NCBI GenBank assembly: GCA_001692895.1 | Contig: KV748255.1 | Coordinates: forward strand, 1 to 64,000 | Direction of reading: 5' to 3' | Origin: Cenococcum geophilum 1.58 | Lineage: Eukaryota > Ascomycota > Dothideomycetes > Gloniales > Gloniaceae | DNA: 64,000 nucleotides | In this document: piece after piece, positions 21,133-32,702 of the stretch | Layout of the letters: each line of letters starts with the position of its first letter | Numbering within the stretch: the first letter of the stretch is position 1 | Translations under genes and position numbers: made by a program | Notes under the pieces: generated by a model | Told to the model about the DNA's origin: nothing | Seen by the model: only the letters and a program-made list of their open reading frames with translations | The model's database searches: none

Positions 21133-22653
21133 GCGCAGCGTGTGGCACGGCACGTTACCATTCGCCCCAAATGCCGTTCTCCACAAACCGCCTTCCCGCC
21201 TCCGCAACTTCTTTCTTGGACGGCTGCATAACGCTTGGGACGGGCGTTAGTCATGGAATCGGGATACCTGTTCCGGGAAAACCAAGTTACGAAATTAGCC
21301 TTCCTACAGCGAGCTGAAAGGGGTCGACATGTCACCAAAACTCCGTTGCGTTTCTCCCGAACGATGCGCCACTCTGCTGGTTCCAAAATGATGCCTGTTT
21401 CCCCGCATGTTGACCGCAAGTCCCACCATTTCTGTTACTAACTTCTCGTTTGATGCACCATTGGAGCGAAATTTTTTGTATGCAGGCGCCGAAATTGTGT
21501 GCTGTTTTGCATTAATGGCGTTGTGCTGGTTGTTCCATGGCTTTGGGATACCCTATGGATGGAAGTATGTATGACTGAAAGCGTGTCGATCTTGATTAGG
21601 AAGACGGGATTCGAGACTTCATGCCAAGGATCGTGAGTTTTTGGTGTGTTAGCGTCGCATCTGGTGACGATATTGGAAAATGATACCTTGAAGTCAGGAG
21701 AGACTGTGCTAGGGGCACATCGGATTATCGCCAGCCAATCAGACACACAAGTGACTCCTGCTTCACCTCTCAGCTCTAGCTAGGGGGCTTGCCTCGCTGT
21801 CTCCGAGTAGGCTAGAATCCTGTGACCGTTCCCCAGCTTTGCAGAGTGGCCAGCGACGTCAGCTCCGAGGGAGATTTCGCGCTCGGAACTCGGGAGAAGG
21901 AATGCTTTCTACTCTGCCTGGAAATGCTGTTCCTGCAGATGCCAGATCGCTCCGGCGACATCATTGCCACCCTGATGTCCATGGCCAAAGGTCGAAATTG
22001 CGTGAATATTTCCCGCCACATTTCCCAGGTTGTGACGCCGTCGACCTGCAATCTCACGATGGCCGCTATTGAGGGAATTTTCTGGGGGTAATGGAAACCT
22101 TCGCTGCGTCCGAAGAAGCGGCTCCCCAAGTCGCGTTGAGCAGTGAGGCGCGGTCGAATGAGCCAGTCGTTGCCAGAAGGCCAGGCGTATTACGAGATCG
22201 AAACGCCTGCCAAGCAACCAGTAGGCTGGATTTTCAGGCACTCGCCCGCTACGTGCTTCGCCTCTACGCGCCTGACCACGGTAGCGCACAGGCCTGCCGT
22301 TAACTGCAAAGCGTCTCCAAATTGCTCTCAACTAAGTTGCGATCAAGGCTCTGCGTGACACGCAATTTTTGGATCTCCTTGTGTCATGATTAATCAGGGC
22401 AGAGATTTCACGATGGAGTCAGCGCAGCCTTCCCTGACTATAAGAGGCCAGGGCTGGCTGCTGCCATGAGATGAGCCCATCATATTCAACGCATTCTATC
22501 AAGCCTTCTGCCAGCAATCCTCTCTCAAGCATATATAATACAAAGCAACACACCTTACCACCTACAGCAACATCAACACCTCCTGACCACTTTCACCAAT
22601 ACCAACAGCTCCTCAAACTTCTCTAGCAACAGATTTGTAAGACCAAAATCAGA
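21133..22653. promoter_or_regulatory. Long gene-free upstream region of the DUF3602 gene
   Basis: 1.5 kb without a convincing gene. Close to the downstream gene there is a TATA-like stretch CATATATAATA at about 22529-22539, followed by a CA/CT-rich leader of about 110 bp, an architecture typical of a highly or conditionally expressed fungal gene. Short frames upstream (for example 21822-22091) have no recognisable homologue. Confidence 0.5.
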
Positions 22654-23121
22654 ATGCCATCCTACCAAATCACCGAGCCGCACCCCTCCGTTCCTGCCAG
22701 CAACTACTACCACGCCGGCCGTGGCGGCGCAGGAAATATCGCTCGAGTCAACCCAAAGAACGTCACTCCTGGCCCCGATGCCACTGGACCAGCATCTCTC
22801 GTCAAGCTTACCCCTCCACCATCGAACGCCTTGTTCACCTCTGGCCGTGGCGGTGCTGGTAACATCCACCGCGAGAAGGAGCGGGCAATGTTCAGCTTCG
22901 ACGAAGAGCTCGCACAACAACGACGCCTGATGGATAACGCAGCACCTGTCTACCACATTGGCCGCGGTGGTGCTGGCAACGCAGTCGATGAGATGCATCC
23001 ACGAGCATCCCGCCAGAGCTCTACATCCTCAACCTTCAGCGCAGAGAGCAACTCCTCGCGCACGCGCACCAGCCTCGAGGGCGCGTGGCATCGCGTCAGC
23101 AGGAACTTCTCGAGGCAGTAA
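22654..23121 (+). CDS. DUF3602 (Par32-like) GRGGAGN-repeat protein
   Basis: Single exon, 155 aa. Three copies of GRGGAGN at about 22-28, 64-70 and 103-109 define the DUF3602 family; the rest is Ser/Pro/Arg-rich and probably disordered, with a serine-rich tail suited to phosphorylation. In budding yeast the family member Par32/Amu1 binds and inhibits Mep ammonium transporters under TORC1 control, so a cytosolic regulator of a nutrient transporter is a reasonable inference. Filamentous fungi have several paralogues and the role of this one is unknown. The long upstream region and TATA-like element suggest regulated expression. Confidence 0.88.
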   Translation: MPSYQITEPHPSVPASNYYHAGRGGAGNIARVNPKNVTPGPDATGPASLVKLTPPPSNALFTSGRGGAGNIHREKERAMFSFDEELAQQRRLMDNAAPVYHIGRGGAGNAVDEMHPRASRQSSTSSTFSAESNSSRTRTSLEGAWHRVSRNFSRQ

Positions 23122-24698
23122 GTGCGGTGGTCTACCGCTCTGCTTTCCGGCATATTTTCATCGGCATTGTTCACGGTCTCATTGCGAGCTGGTTCCGATT
23201 CTCGCAGGCATAAGGCACGGCGTCGGATTGTTTCTCATCATCTTCCGGATTACACCTTCCGGGAGCATCTTTTATCGGAGTGTTGGAGACGGGAGTTTCA
23301 GCATTATGAATCGTCACTCAGTGTAGACTTCAAAAGTTCAGTTCGGGTTTCCTTTCGCGTCCTGTTTTCTTTCGACTTTTGATATTTCAAAGCAATCACA
23401 ACCGGCGAGGAGCCCGGGAAAGGAATAAAACTCCTCGTGGCGAGGGCATCAAACATTCTTATCACAACCAGCGGCGGATATACCCAAATACCCCGGTGAG
23501 GGCTTCAGATGGACTCTGGATATTGTTTTCAGCTGAGCTGTACAGCCACAGCGTTTTGACTTTTGCTTTGGTTTGGGCGGCTACGTAGTCTCAAGCGATT
23601 ATCGTCGTGGTTAATACTAAATCATATTACGCACTTCTCACACTCTCTGTGCTTGCTCGTGATTGCAATTTACCACCATCTGTCATCGTGCCATAGTCGC
23701 ATTGAGCACCTTTTCAGATGCAAATATGATGTTTTGGTACTCCGCGGAGAAATATTTAAAAATGCAAAAACGCTGTCTGTGGCACGTGCATCGGTGATCC
23801 CCTAGATCAGCTCTGCAAAGAAGCTCGCCACAAAATCATGGCAACGGCTGTGGCGTTTGCTGCTTGCAGAATTCTACGTCACTTTTCGTCACAGATCAAC
23901 CTTTCTATTGTGACGTTGATAGCCCAGTTTTTTTTTTCCGAGTCGAGAGATCGCCTATCTAGATGCTCCTCGATGCTCGTGGCTTTTGTTTCGTGACGTC
24001 GACAGGGCTGAGTTGATGACGAACTCGGGGAGGGACCTCTGCAGTGCGCTTCAGGACCACAGATTCAGGTCGGTTTTACGCATTTGGTTCTGATTCCCGA
24101 GGGCCTTACGAATAACGGCATTGTCGCTATCCAGGAAAACTAGATGGAGAAGCTGATGGAAAACGTCATGGAATCCATGCCGAGGAGGTTCCGTATCACA
24201 TAACGTATATATCCCGGGCGGAGACGCCGAGATGAGAAATCGAAGCCCGCAGGCAGGGCCTGATAGAATGTAAGTGAAATGAGATGCGGTCGTCTCATGC
24301 TGCAGCTGTCCCTGCATGCTAATAAAGTGGCGATATCCGAACTCTTCTCCGAACTTTATCCATACAACACCAACTGTTCGTTCAACAACGATTGCATGTC
24401 TTGATTAAAGATACAATTGTCAAAAAGGTGTTCTGCGTTTAATCATCGGAATCTTCTGGAACAACAAGGCGTCCAGTTGCTTTATCATTCATTCCTCAGT
24501 CGGTGGAGACCTGACGGCTTAATGAGAAGGTATTTTGCATGGACCCGAGTATTGCGGCTCTTCTGTTCTAGAAGGCGGGGGCGTTTCAAAGAATTTCCGG
24601 CGGGCTTATTACCAATCACAGGCGACCACTCCGAGATCTGTCTTACAAATTATGCGTTTTCGAACGGCATTGCACAGTTGAGTAGGTCCGCACACAAC
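23122..24698. other. Intergenic, no gene seen
   Basis: 1.6 kb with ordinary composition. Several frames of 70-120 codons exist on both strands, none with recognisable similarity. The first few hundred bases may be 3' UTR of the DUF3602 gene. Confidence 0.45.
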
Positions 24699-25366
24699 CA
24701 GGGATGCACATAATCAACGCAATCGTAATCAGGCCATAGATTTTGATTATTATAAAATCACCGCACCTGATTCTAATTGATTACATTGACTATATTAATT
24801 ATACGCTAATTTCCTAACTAGGATTAGATTAACCTTAGCGTAAGAGAGGCTCTACGAGTCGTACTTACTACTTCTTCACATAGTTGGTAGGTAGTGATTG
24901 AAAAGGAGCTCCAGATAAGATACGCGTCGACGCGTATACAATAACTTTTCCTAAAATCCCGCACGGACGCCCCTGTATACCCCTTAACCCGCTGTTTCGG
25001 GCGCAGTGTTATCGATAAGATCTGGCCAATAGGAGGCTCTTGTTTCAACCTCCATGATGAGAACTGCACACGGTGTTCCTGCACGGCCCTGAAACTGGCC
25101 CAAGCGTTGCACCTCAGCGGGTTAAGGGATAAAACTGCAGGCTCGGCACTTTTTAGTTAACACCGACCATATAGTAGGAAAATTAATAAACAACTTTCTC
25201 AATGCCAAAGCTTTATCACCACATTCTACTCCTCCCTATTCTTACTACGGGTGATTATATTAATTATAAACATGCAATCATAATCAAAGACTGATTTTGA
25301 TTATGATTAATCAGGTTATAGTAATCATAGCTATGTAACTAATAAAAATAGTTACATGCATCCCTG
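24699..25366. mobile_element. hAT-type non-autonomous element with nested MITE
   Basis: Ends CAGGGATGCA and TGCATCCCTG. Flanks are CACACAAC (24691-24698) and CACACAGT (25367-25374), an 8-bp duplication with two differing bases. Subterminal regions on both sides carry repeated TAATCATAATCA/GATTATGATT motifs. No transposase. MITE copy D (24980-25129) sits inside. Confidence 0.7.
24980..25129 (-). mobile_element. MITE copy D, nested in hAT-type element
   Basis: 150 bp with terminal repeats CCCCTTAACCCGCTG and CAGCGGGTTAAGGGA, flanked by TA on each side. Read in reverse complement it has the family blocks near GGCCGTGCAGGAACACC and TTGGCCAGATCTTATCGATA. The TA flank suggests a Tc1/mariner-type target. 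Confidence 0.75.
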
Positions 25367-25520
25367 CACACAGTGGAAGCTAGGAGGGAATCAGGATGGA
25401 AATCTATTGTTCTCCTGTTTAAGATTTTGAAGCTAGGATCTAGTAGGTTAATGTCGAGAATTAAAGTCACTTCCTAGCTTGAGTCCGCGTCTCCTGGACA
25501 TTTTTTGGGGTGTGGACGTC

Positions 25521-25749
25521 TGTCGATCGGTAGTCCGTGCACCGATGAGTAAGTAAAGGGTGAGGACTCTGTCTATTCAAACTATGAAGAAAAGAAGCTA
25601 TTTATACATGAGGTAGGTCCAGGCAACTAAGTCAAAGTAGGTAATAGAAACGGGTGGTGGGACCTAGGGTACTAGGCATTAAAGACAGTAGTAAGACGGT
25701 AGTAAGACGGTAGTAAGACGGTGGTAAGAAAACCCGATCTGGATCGACA
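25521..25749 (+). mobile_element. Solo LTR 1 (TGTCGATC...GATCGACA), upstream of ADH
   Basis: 229 bp starting TGTCGATC and ending GATCGACA, an 8-bp inverted terminus. Flanks are ACGTC and ACGCC, a 5-bp duplication with one C/T change. It shares GAGGACTCTGTCTATT and the GTAGGCAAC-like repeats with solo LTR 2 at 39397-39573. It contains an 11-bp tandem repeat AGTAAGACGGT (about 25689-25727). It ends 170 bp before the alcohol dehydrogenase start codon. Confidence 0.8.
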
Positions 25750-25918
25750 ACGCCATTGTTGCCAAAAGTTTCAGAGAGCAATTAATAATCTATATTTTCT
25801 TCGAAAGAAACGATTTTCGATATATAGATAACTTCCATTTCTCTATCAATTCACCACACCACCGCTCTCAATCCTCTCCTGACTTCAAGCAATCTTTGTA
25901 CCGAAAATTTTAGCAATT

Positions 25919-26981
25919 ATGGTATCCTTCACCGTCTACAAGGGCTCTAAAGATGGCTCCATCGTCAAGAGCAGCACTTCCAAATCTGACCTCAAAGGCG
26001 ACCAAGTTCTTCTCCGCGTAACAGCCTCCGGAGTCTGTGGCACCGATGAACACTACCGAAGACAAGACATGGTCCTCGGTCACGAAGGCTGTGGTGTGGT
26101 TGAAGCCGTTGGCCCTGCGGTGCGCCACCTAAAGAAAGGCGACCGCGTCGGCTGGGGATATGAGCACGACAGCTGCGGTACCTGCGACTGGTGTCTTTCG
26201 GGCCGTGAGACCTTCTGCCCTGAGAGAGCCATGTACGGCTTCGCAGACCTGGACCAGGGATCCTTCGCGACACACGCAGTCTGGAAAGAGACCTTCCTTT
26301 TTCCTCTCCCGGGTGAGTTGACTGATGAAGAGGCCGCGCCGTTGATGTGTGGAGGTGCTACTGTATTCAATGCGTTGCACATGTACGATATTCAACCAAC
26401 ATCGAGAGTCGGAGTCATCGGCATCGGCGGATTGGGTCATTTGGCCATACAATTTGCGGCCAAGATGGGATGTGATGTAGTAAGTTTTAGTGGGACAGAT
26501 TCCAAGAAAGAGGAGGCTATGAAGTTGGGCGCGAAAGAATTCTTTGCGACAAAGGGCGTGAAGGAGCTGAACATTGGGAAGAAGGTGGACTGCCTATTGG
26601 TCACGACGAGCGCGCAGCCTGGTACTTATCTCTCCTCCCCAACTCTATTTCTCACTTTTTACTAACATCTATTGTCTAGACTGGAACCTCTACCTACCTC
26701 TCATGGCTCCCGATAGCGTGATCTTCCCTCTCTCCGTCGCGGGCGGCGATTTCAAAGTCCCGTACATGCCGTTGATCTTGAGCGGCATCCGCATTCAGGG
26801 ATCCATTGTCGCGCCGCGTCTTATCCACAGGCAGATGCTGGAGTTTGCCGCGCGCAATGGCATCAAGCCTATTATGATGAAGTTTCCAATGAACGAAGCC
26901 GGTATCACGAAGGCAATGAAGACGCTAAATGATGGCGAAATGAGATATCGTGGTGTTTTGGTTCCTGAGCAGAAGGCATAA
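25919..26981 (+). CDS. Zinc-dependent alcohol dehydrogenase (cinnamyl-alcohol dehydrogenase-like)
   Basis: Two exons, 25919-26621 and 26680-26981; 334 aa. The 58-bp intron runs GTACTT..GTCTAG with a CTAAC branch, and the join gives SAQPDWNLYL. MDR-family features: catalytic-zinc ligands Cys about 40, His-Glu about 55-56 (GHEGCG) and Cys about 144; structural-zinc Cys at about 86, 89, 92 and 100; Rossmann motif GIGGLG (about 168-173). The closest type is the CAD/ADH6-7 group, which reduces aldehydes with NADPH in the cytosol. The second residues after the start (MVSFTVYKGS) match family N-termini. The promoter region includes solo LTR 1, which may influence regulation. Confidence 0.92.
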
Positions 26982-27163
26982 GTGCAGAGAGGCATAAGCG
27001 TGGAGCTGTTGGCTACTCGTCCTATTTCTGTAAAGGAGATGATTTCAGGCGTTTCCGCTGTTTTGATGCATGTCGGGGTTGTTGTACGGCGGGTGGCTGC
27101 AAGTGAAGACAATATGTGCTCAATTAGATCCACATTGGAGTTAGATGAACCTTCAAATACTTT

Positions 27164-27304
27164 CGTATCTATTCCGTACTACTGTTATCGATAAGAACTA
27201 GCCAATAGAATCAATAGGATCAAGGCTTCTTGATCATACGCGTGCTTTTAATTCTGATGTTCGCGCACGGTCCACCTCTCGTAGGACGTCACCAGCGGAA
27301 GGGA
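27164..27304 (-). mobile_element. MITE copy C
   Basis: Reverse complement begins TCCCTTCCGCTGG, continues GTCCTACGAGAG and GGACCGTGCGCGAACATC, and ends with TTGGCTAGTTCTTATCGATA; the far terminus is degenerate, so the left limit is approximate. Intact counterpart of split copy B. Confidence 0.65.
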
Positions 27305-27803
27305 TATCGTTATAAATTGTATATAACAAAATATTAGCTAGATTACATGTACGCACATGTAAAATAGAGTATCTAGCGTCACGCGTAAGAAAATTTATCT
27401 TCATTGCTCAGCAAAAAGACCCAAAACATCTCTACAAAGCTTCTAAAAACGTACCGTAGAAGTGAAATTACAGTCCTATCTTAATAAAGAGCTTAAAGCC
27501 TCTAATTAACTTGGCCTAGAATCGTCGCAAGTGCCTATTTCCTTCCTTTTTTGGTCTAAATTTGCTTTCTGATTAGTTCTTTCATCAGGATTCCATATTG
27601 TCGAACAACCGGCTAATTGCGATCGTCATCCTGTTGCCTATGTGGGTATAGATTAGGAGTATCTTGACCGCCTTCTTTTGGCTGTATATATTGAGGCTCA
27701 AGAGTCTCCCTCCATAGCGTTCTCATCTTTGACCTGTCCGTCCGACATATTTCAATCAAGCGGGTTCTTATCTCAGAACGCCAGGATTATCTTGTATTTC
27801 GCA
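27305..27803. other. Intergenic, no gene seen
   Basis: AT-rich, including a TA/CATG-rich stretch at about 27310-27370. 3' flank of the following pseudogene. Confidence 0.45.
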
Positions 27804-28400
27804 TCAAGGCATCTTTCCTGCTAGCTCCTGTGGGACTATTCTCCATGGCGCCATCTCTCGTGGCGTAATTTCCATACGTTGGGTTTCAGGCATCTCCTGA
27901 GCTTTCTCCGCCGGCTGCTGGGACATTGCTTCGAGTTCTAACACCATTTTGTGCTCACGCTTATATCTCCTAAGTAACACGACGAATTCAATGGCTGTAG
28001 TAACCAAGAGAATACCCGTAAAGACTCACAAAGCCAGCCCGACTTGTCTTGCCGATGGACCGGCTGAAAACGGCGCATTATTCTGGCTCGGCGTATCTGT
28101 GGCAATAGCAGGGATAACTACGGCTGTCAATGTCGCTGGTAAATATGAAGAGTTTGGCGATGCTATCGAGGCAGTGCCAGCGCTTGAGTTAGGTACAGAG
28201 CTTAACAAGACGATAGAAGTAATAACACTACTAGCGTCTGATGCTGAGGACTCAGCAGGCCCCAGTCAACTAGTCCCATCAGAGTTGGGAACAGTGATGA
28301 GATAGCCTGGCTTCCAATTGAATAGCTGATCGCTGTCACAACAGGAGCTAGAACTAATTATACAGCAAGCTGAGCTGTTTGAACGGTGCACTGCTGGATC
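27804..28400 (-). pseudogene. Decayed Ser/Thr-rich single-pass membrane protein
   Basis: One minus-strand frame encodes an extracellular Ser/Thr/Ala-rich stretch, a hydrophobic segment (VFTGILLVTTAIEFVVLL), then a basic stop-transfer run (RRYKREHK) and a polar cytosolic tail to 27804. This is the layout of many fungal cell-wall sensor-like proteins. In-frame TGA codons interrupt it just before the membrane segment (about 28031) and about 80 codons upstream (about 28270), and the part further upstream is out of frame. No clean start remains. TGA in place of CGA is a C-to-T change. Called a pseudogene; the family is only a structural guess. Confidence 0.5.
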
Positions 28401-29685
28401 CAGATGCGGCCGTTTGGGCGTTCTGAGAATTGGAAAATGGAAAAAAATTTAAGATACACTCATTAACAGCATTGGGCGCAAAGATGTGGCATTTAGGCTT
28501 AAAGGACATAGTAAAACTAGTGCGAGGAATGGTAGACTCACCGGATATGCATTAGACCAGGCACAGTAACCTTCCCCGTCGGGACTGTGCAGCTAATATT
28601 GCGTCAGGGAATGATGTATAACTTAAGGCATGAAGAACATGCAAGACGAGCCTCTGTCGATACGTGATACCCGACCAGTTCGTAGCATGTTGTCGATCGG
28701 AAGACCAAAAGATAAAAAGAATGATGACTCTATCTCATTACAAGAGGCTCTAGAGCATCACTATATACACCAGATAGGTAGCAAAGACTGACGTCGACAC
28801 TAACGTCGATTTAAAACTATTACCTCATTGTCACTTAATCGACATTACTAATAGGTAATAAAAAGGTATCCCTTACATTGTCGGTGTGATATAAACTGTG
28901 GCCTGTGCGCGCGACCAGAACATCAAAACTTCTTCGAGTTGTAAATAAATAACTCCGTCAATCAATACACTACAATCGTCGTGCGAAACCGCGAAAACAA
29001 TGATATAGACTTTGTTCCTTATACCCAACACCCAAAACGCGCGTCTTAGAAGTCTCGGAACCCTCCTCCTGAGCCCTGGCCCTTACCTGATTTCAAACCT
29101 CCGGTGATGGGGCAGAACATTTGACCGCCTAAGAATGCAGCTGATTTATTGGTGCGCACGGGCCACAATTTATAGGACGCAAGTAACAATGTAAGAGATA
29201 GAAATAGTATGAAGTTATAAGGTAATAGGCAACTAGAATAGGAGCAGGTTAATTATTAAAATCCGACCTAGACCAACACACCCCTCCAGCTTTAAGCCTC
29301 TATCGGTCAAAGCTACATCACGGGTCTTGGCATAGTATTAAGTCGAATATACCCCGGTGATGTGATTTTGGTGATGACTAAAAGTCTGCCACGACTTCTG
29401 CTTGGGTGCCTGACAGTCGCTAAGCGCACGGGCCTCATCGCCTGCAAAATCTGACTCAACCGCTGATTCAGCCACCCAAATTGAACCGTGGACATACTAT
29501 TGGAGTCCTAATCCTTGAGCCTGGATGGGCGTTACAGGGGGTTTCACCGGTCTCTCGTTAAGGCACACCCGTCCTTTATCATCTCTTAGTACTTATTAAG
29601 TTTCAAAAGTCTTAAAGAACCACCGCTTCTCCCTCCGTATAACCCTTCTCGATAAGACGTACGCACCTAGTTAAGCGAACCCACT
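28401..29685. other. Intergenic, no gene seen
   Basis: 1.3 kb with no convincing frame. Contains the promoter of the NACHT gene; a CT-rich stretch precedes the start codon. Confidence 0.45.
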
Positions 29686-32600
29686 ATGGTTCTCGAGACT
29701 TTCGCCGCCCTATCCCTAACGGCCAACATTGTTCAATTCATCGACTTCGGCAGCAAGTTATTCTCCAAAGGCCGAGAGGTGCACAAATCAACAAATGGAG
29801 TTTCCAAAGAGCACACAGATCTTGAGTCTGCCACGAAGAGCCTCAAGCGGCTTATTCATAACCTGTCATCCTCGTCCACGTCAGTCGCTACAGCAGAGAA
29901 TACTTCCAATGACGAGAAGGAATTGATCTTCCTAGCAAAAGATTGCGACAATGTTGCGGATGATCTTCTTGGATTGTTAGAGAAGGTGAAGGGCAACGGA
30001 CGAACCAGCAAATGGGAAAGTTTCTTGCAAGCTGCAAGAATTATCTGGAACGAGAGCAAAATCGATAGTATAAGAGATAAATTGGAGCAATTTCGAATGA
30101 GAATGGCACTCTGTCTCTTGAGAATTCTAAAGTAAGCCTTGCTGTTTTGTGTTCTTTTATGCAGTTTCCGACATTCATGTCCAGAGATAGCCAATCAAAT
30201 GTCATTAAAATGTTGGTAGAACTTTCAGACCAGGCGTCTCACAGAGAGAAGGATATGACTAGCCTACTAGCCATGAAAGTCTCCCTTGTTGAGACGCTCC
30301 AGGACCTGAAGTATGCAACGCGCGATATTGAAGACAAAACAAAGGATATATCCCCGAAACTCAGCAATATCGCAACCACTCTGTCCAAGTGGGCCACAGA
30401 AGGGAATCGATTAGCCACCGAACAACGCATTTTAAAGAGCTTGCGCTTTAGATCTATGAAAGTGCGACACGCTCAGATCCCAGAAGCGCATAAAAGAACA
30501 TTTGAATGGGCATATGCACCCCGAACAACTTCAGACGACTCGTGCGCGCAGTTCAAATTCGCAGACTGGCTGCGATTTAAGAATGGCATCTTCTGGGTCG
30601 CTGGAAAACCCGGTTCTGGTAAATCCACTCTTGTCAAATTTCTATGTGACAATCCGAGAACAATCTCCGAGTTAAGACTATGGGCTGGGAATAAAGATCT
30701 CGTTACAGCAAGTTTCTTCTTCTGGAACTCTGGCACAGAAATGCAGAGATCAGTAGAGGGTCTGCTTCAGTCCCTTCTATTTGAAATTCTGTGCAAGTGT
30801 CCTTATTTAATGCCCGTATCGGTGCCCACGCGGTGGGCGGAGAGGGCCTGTTATCATTCGGACTCTGCACCATGGACTCAATGGGAATTAAAGGAAACAT
30901 TCGGCCGGATTCAACAACAAGGGACCATATCTGCGAAGTTCTGCCTCTTTATTGATGGTCTTGATGAATATGACGGGAGTCACCTAGATGTCATTCAAAT
31001 TCTCAAAGGCCTTGCGGAATCAGAGGACGTTAAGATTTGCCTCTCCAGCCGACCGTGGAATGTATTTCAAGAGGCATTTGGGCATGAACATGATTTTAAA
31101 TTGTTTCTCGAAGATATCACAAAGCATGACATCGAGCTGTACGTCCGAAATACGCTAGAGGCCAGCTCTCATTTCATGTCTCTGCGGGAGAGAGACTCTC
31201 GATATCAAGAGCTTGTGGATGAAATCGTGAACAAAGCCGATGGGGTATTCCTCTGGGTATTCCTGATCGTACGCTCACTCCTCCAAGGTCTTGTCAACTG
31301 CGACAGGATATCCGAGTTGCAACGGCGGATCTGGCTTCTCCCATCGAAGCTAGAAGATTATTTTCTGCACATCCTTGTCACAACTGACGAGACCTACCAT
31401 GAACGAGCTGCGGAGACATTCGATGTAGCTCTTCAAGCGTCACAGCCACTCTCTTTAATGACGTTCTCCTACCTCGATGAAGAAGATTCTTGCTTCGCGA
31501 TCAATGCAGGCGTTAAGCCTTTAGCATGCCAGGAAGTTCTTTATCGGCTTAGAACCATGAAGCGACGTCTGAATGCTCGCTGCAATGGTTTGCTTGAAAT
31601 AACCAACTTTGACGAAACCCAAAGCCGGCGAGAGTTTCTCCGCAAGAATATCGACGATTTCTGGGATATATCAACGCAATTCGATGACACTCAAGTCTCT
31701 GAGTTTTTTCTCATCTACAAAGTTGAATTTCTCCACAGGACAGTACGAGATTTTCTCAATACAAAGGACATGCAGAACATGATCAAGGGCGGAGTTGCCG
31801 CTGACTTCCAGCCCGTTTCGGCCATTTGTCAAGCAATTCTGGCGCAAATCAAAGCTTTACCCATGGAAGGCAAGTTTCAGAGCAGACATCTTAACGAGTT
31901 GGCAGAGGACTTGATATACTACACCCAAGTATCGGAAAGGAATTATCGAAGACCAGAAGTCGAAACGCTTGATGAGTTTGAACGCACTATATTCACACTC
32001 AAATTCTTGTGCCATATTGAAGGCGCCTCGGAACCCTTGGAAAAGAGAACAACTATAGAACTTTTGCAACATTGCTTCATTGGGGGCATGGTACAAAATG
32101 GTCTTTGCGAATACATTTCTCACAAATTACACACGTGCGCCTCCTCACTTCCGAGCATCAAGACACTACTGGGCTTCGCGCTAAGATCCTCTGTTTCTTT
32201 AAAGTATGGATCGACATTCTACCCATCCATGGTCCGACTACTCATCGATATGTCAAGGGAGGATAGATCCTCTCTCTGGAGTAAGATCGAGTTATCTTCT
32301 CTATGGACCGATTTCCTCATTTCCATACCGGCCATCTGGAAGCAGATGTCAAAAGACGCGAAACTAGCTCAACTGCAGATTATCCAGATGCTTCTCGATA
32401 TCGGTGCTGATCCAAATCAGAAACACAATGGAAATATTTTGTGGATAAAGACGCTGGAGGAGCTTCGTTGCGTAGTAGCGGACAGGAAAGAAGATATCGA
32501 AATGATTGGCAAGTACCAAAATATCTTTCTTTCCTATGACGTGGATCAATCGTCTACCTGTATAAAGGGTATGTTCTTCTAGTCTATTCACCCCCAGTTA

Positions 32601-32702
32601 CAGGTTGATCCGCCGAAACGCTCCCACTGACTGTTTCCAATGACAGGTCCATTATCTCCAAGGGTTGCGGACATCACCAAGCGCATAGGGGGAAGATTCT
32701 AG
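29686..32702 (+). CDS. STAND/NACHT NTPase (fungal NLR-like)
   Basis: Proposed exons 29686-30131, 30185-32568, 32647-32702; 961 aa. Intron 1 is 53 bp (GTAAGC..TCCAG), giving RILK|DSQSN. Intron 2 is 78 bp (GTATGT..GACAG, CTGAC branch) and replaces a two-codon run to a stop at 32580 with the tail PLSPRVADITKRIGGRF. Domains: N-terminal helical domain of fungal STAND proteins (about 1-145; begins MVLETFAALSLTANIVQF); P-loop GKPGSGKST (about 289-297); Walker B LFIDGLDEY (about 403-411); SSRPW sensor (about 436-440); then a DUF7791-like helical region with VEFLHRTVRDFL. The C-terminus has at most one ankyrin-like segment (LLDIGADPNQK), so it lacks the long repeat array usual for ligand sensing. Such proteins act in non-self recognition and regulated cell death. 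The second intron is the least certain part. Confidence 0.85.
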
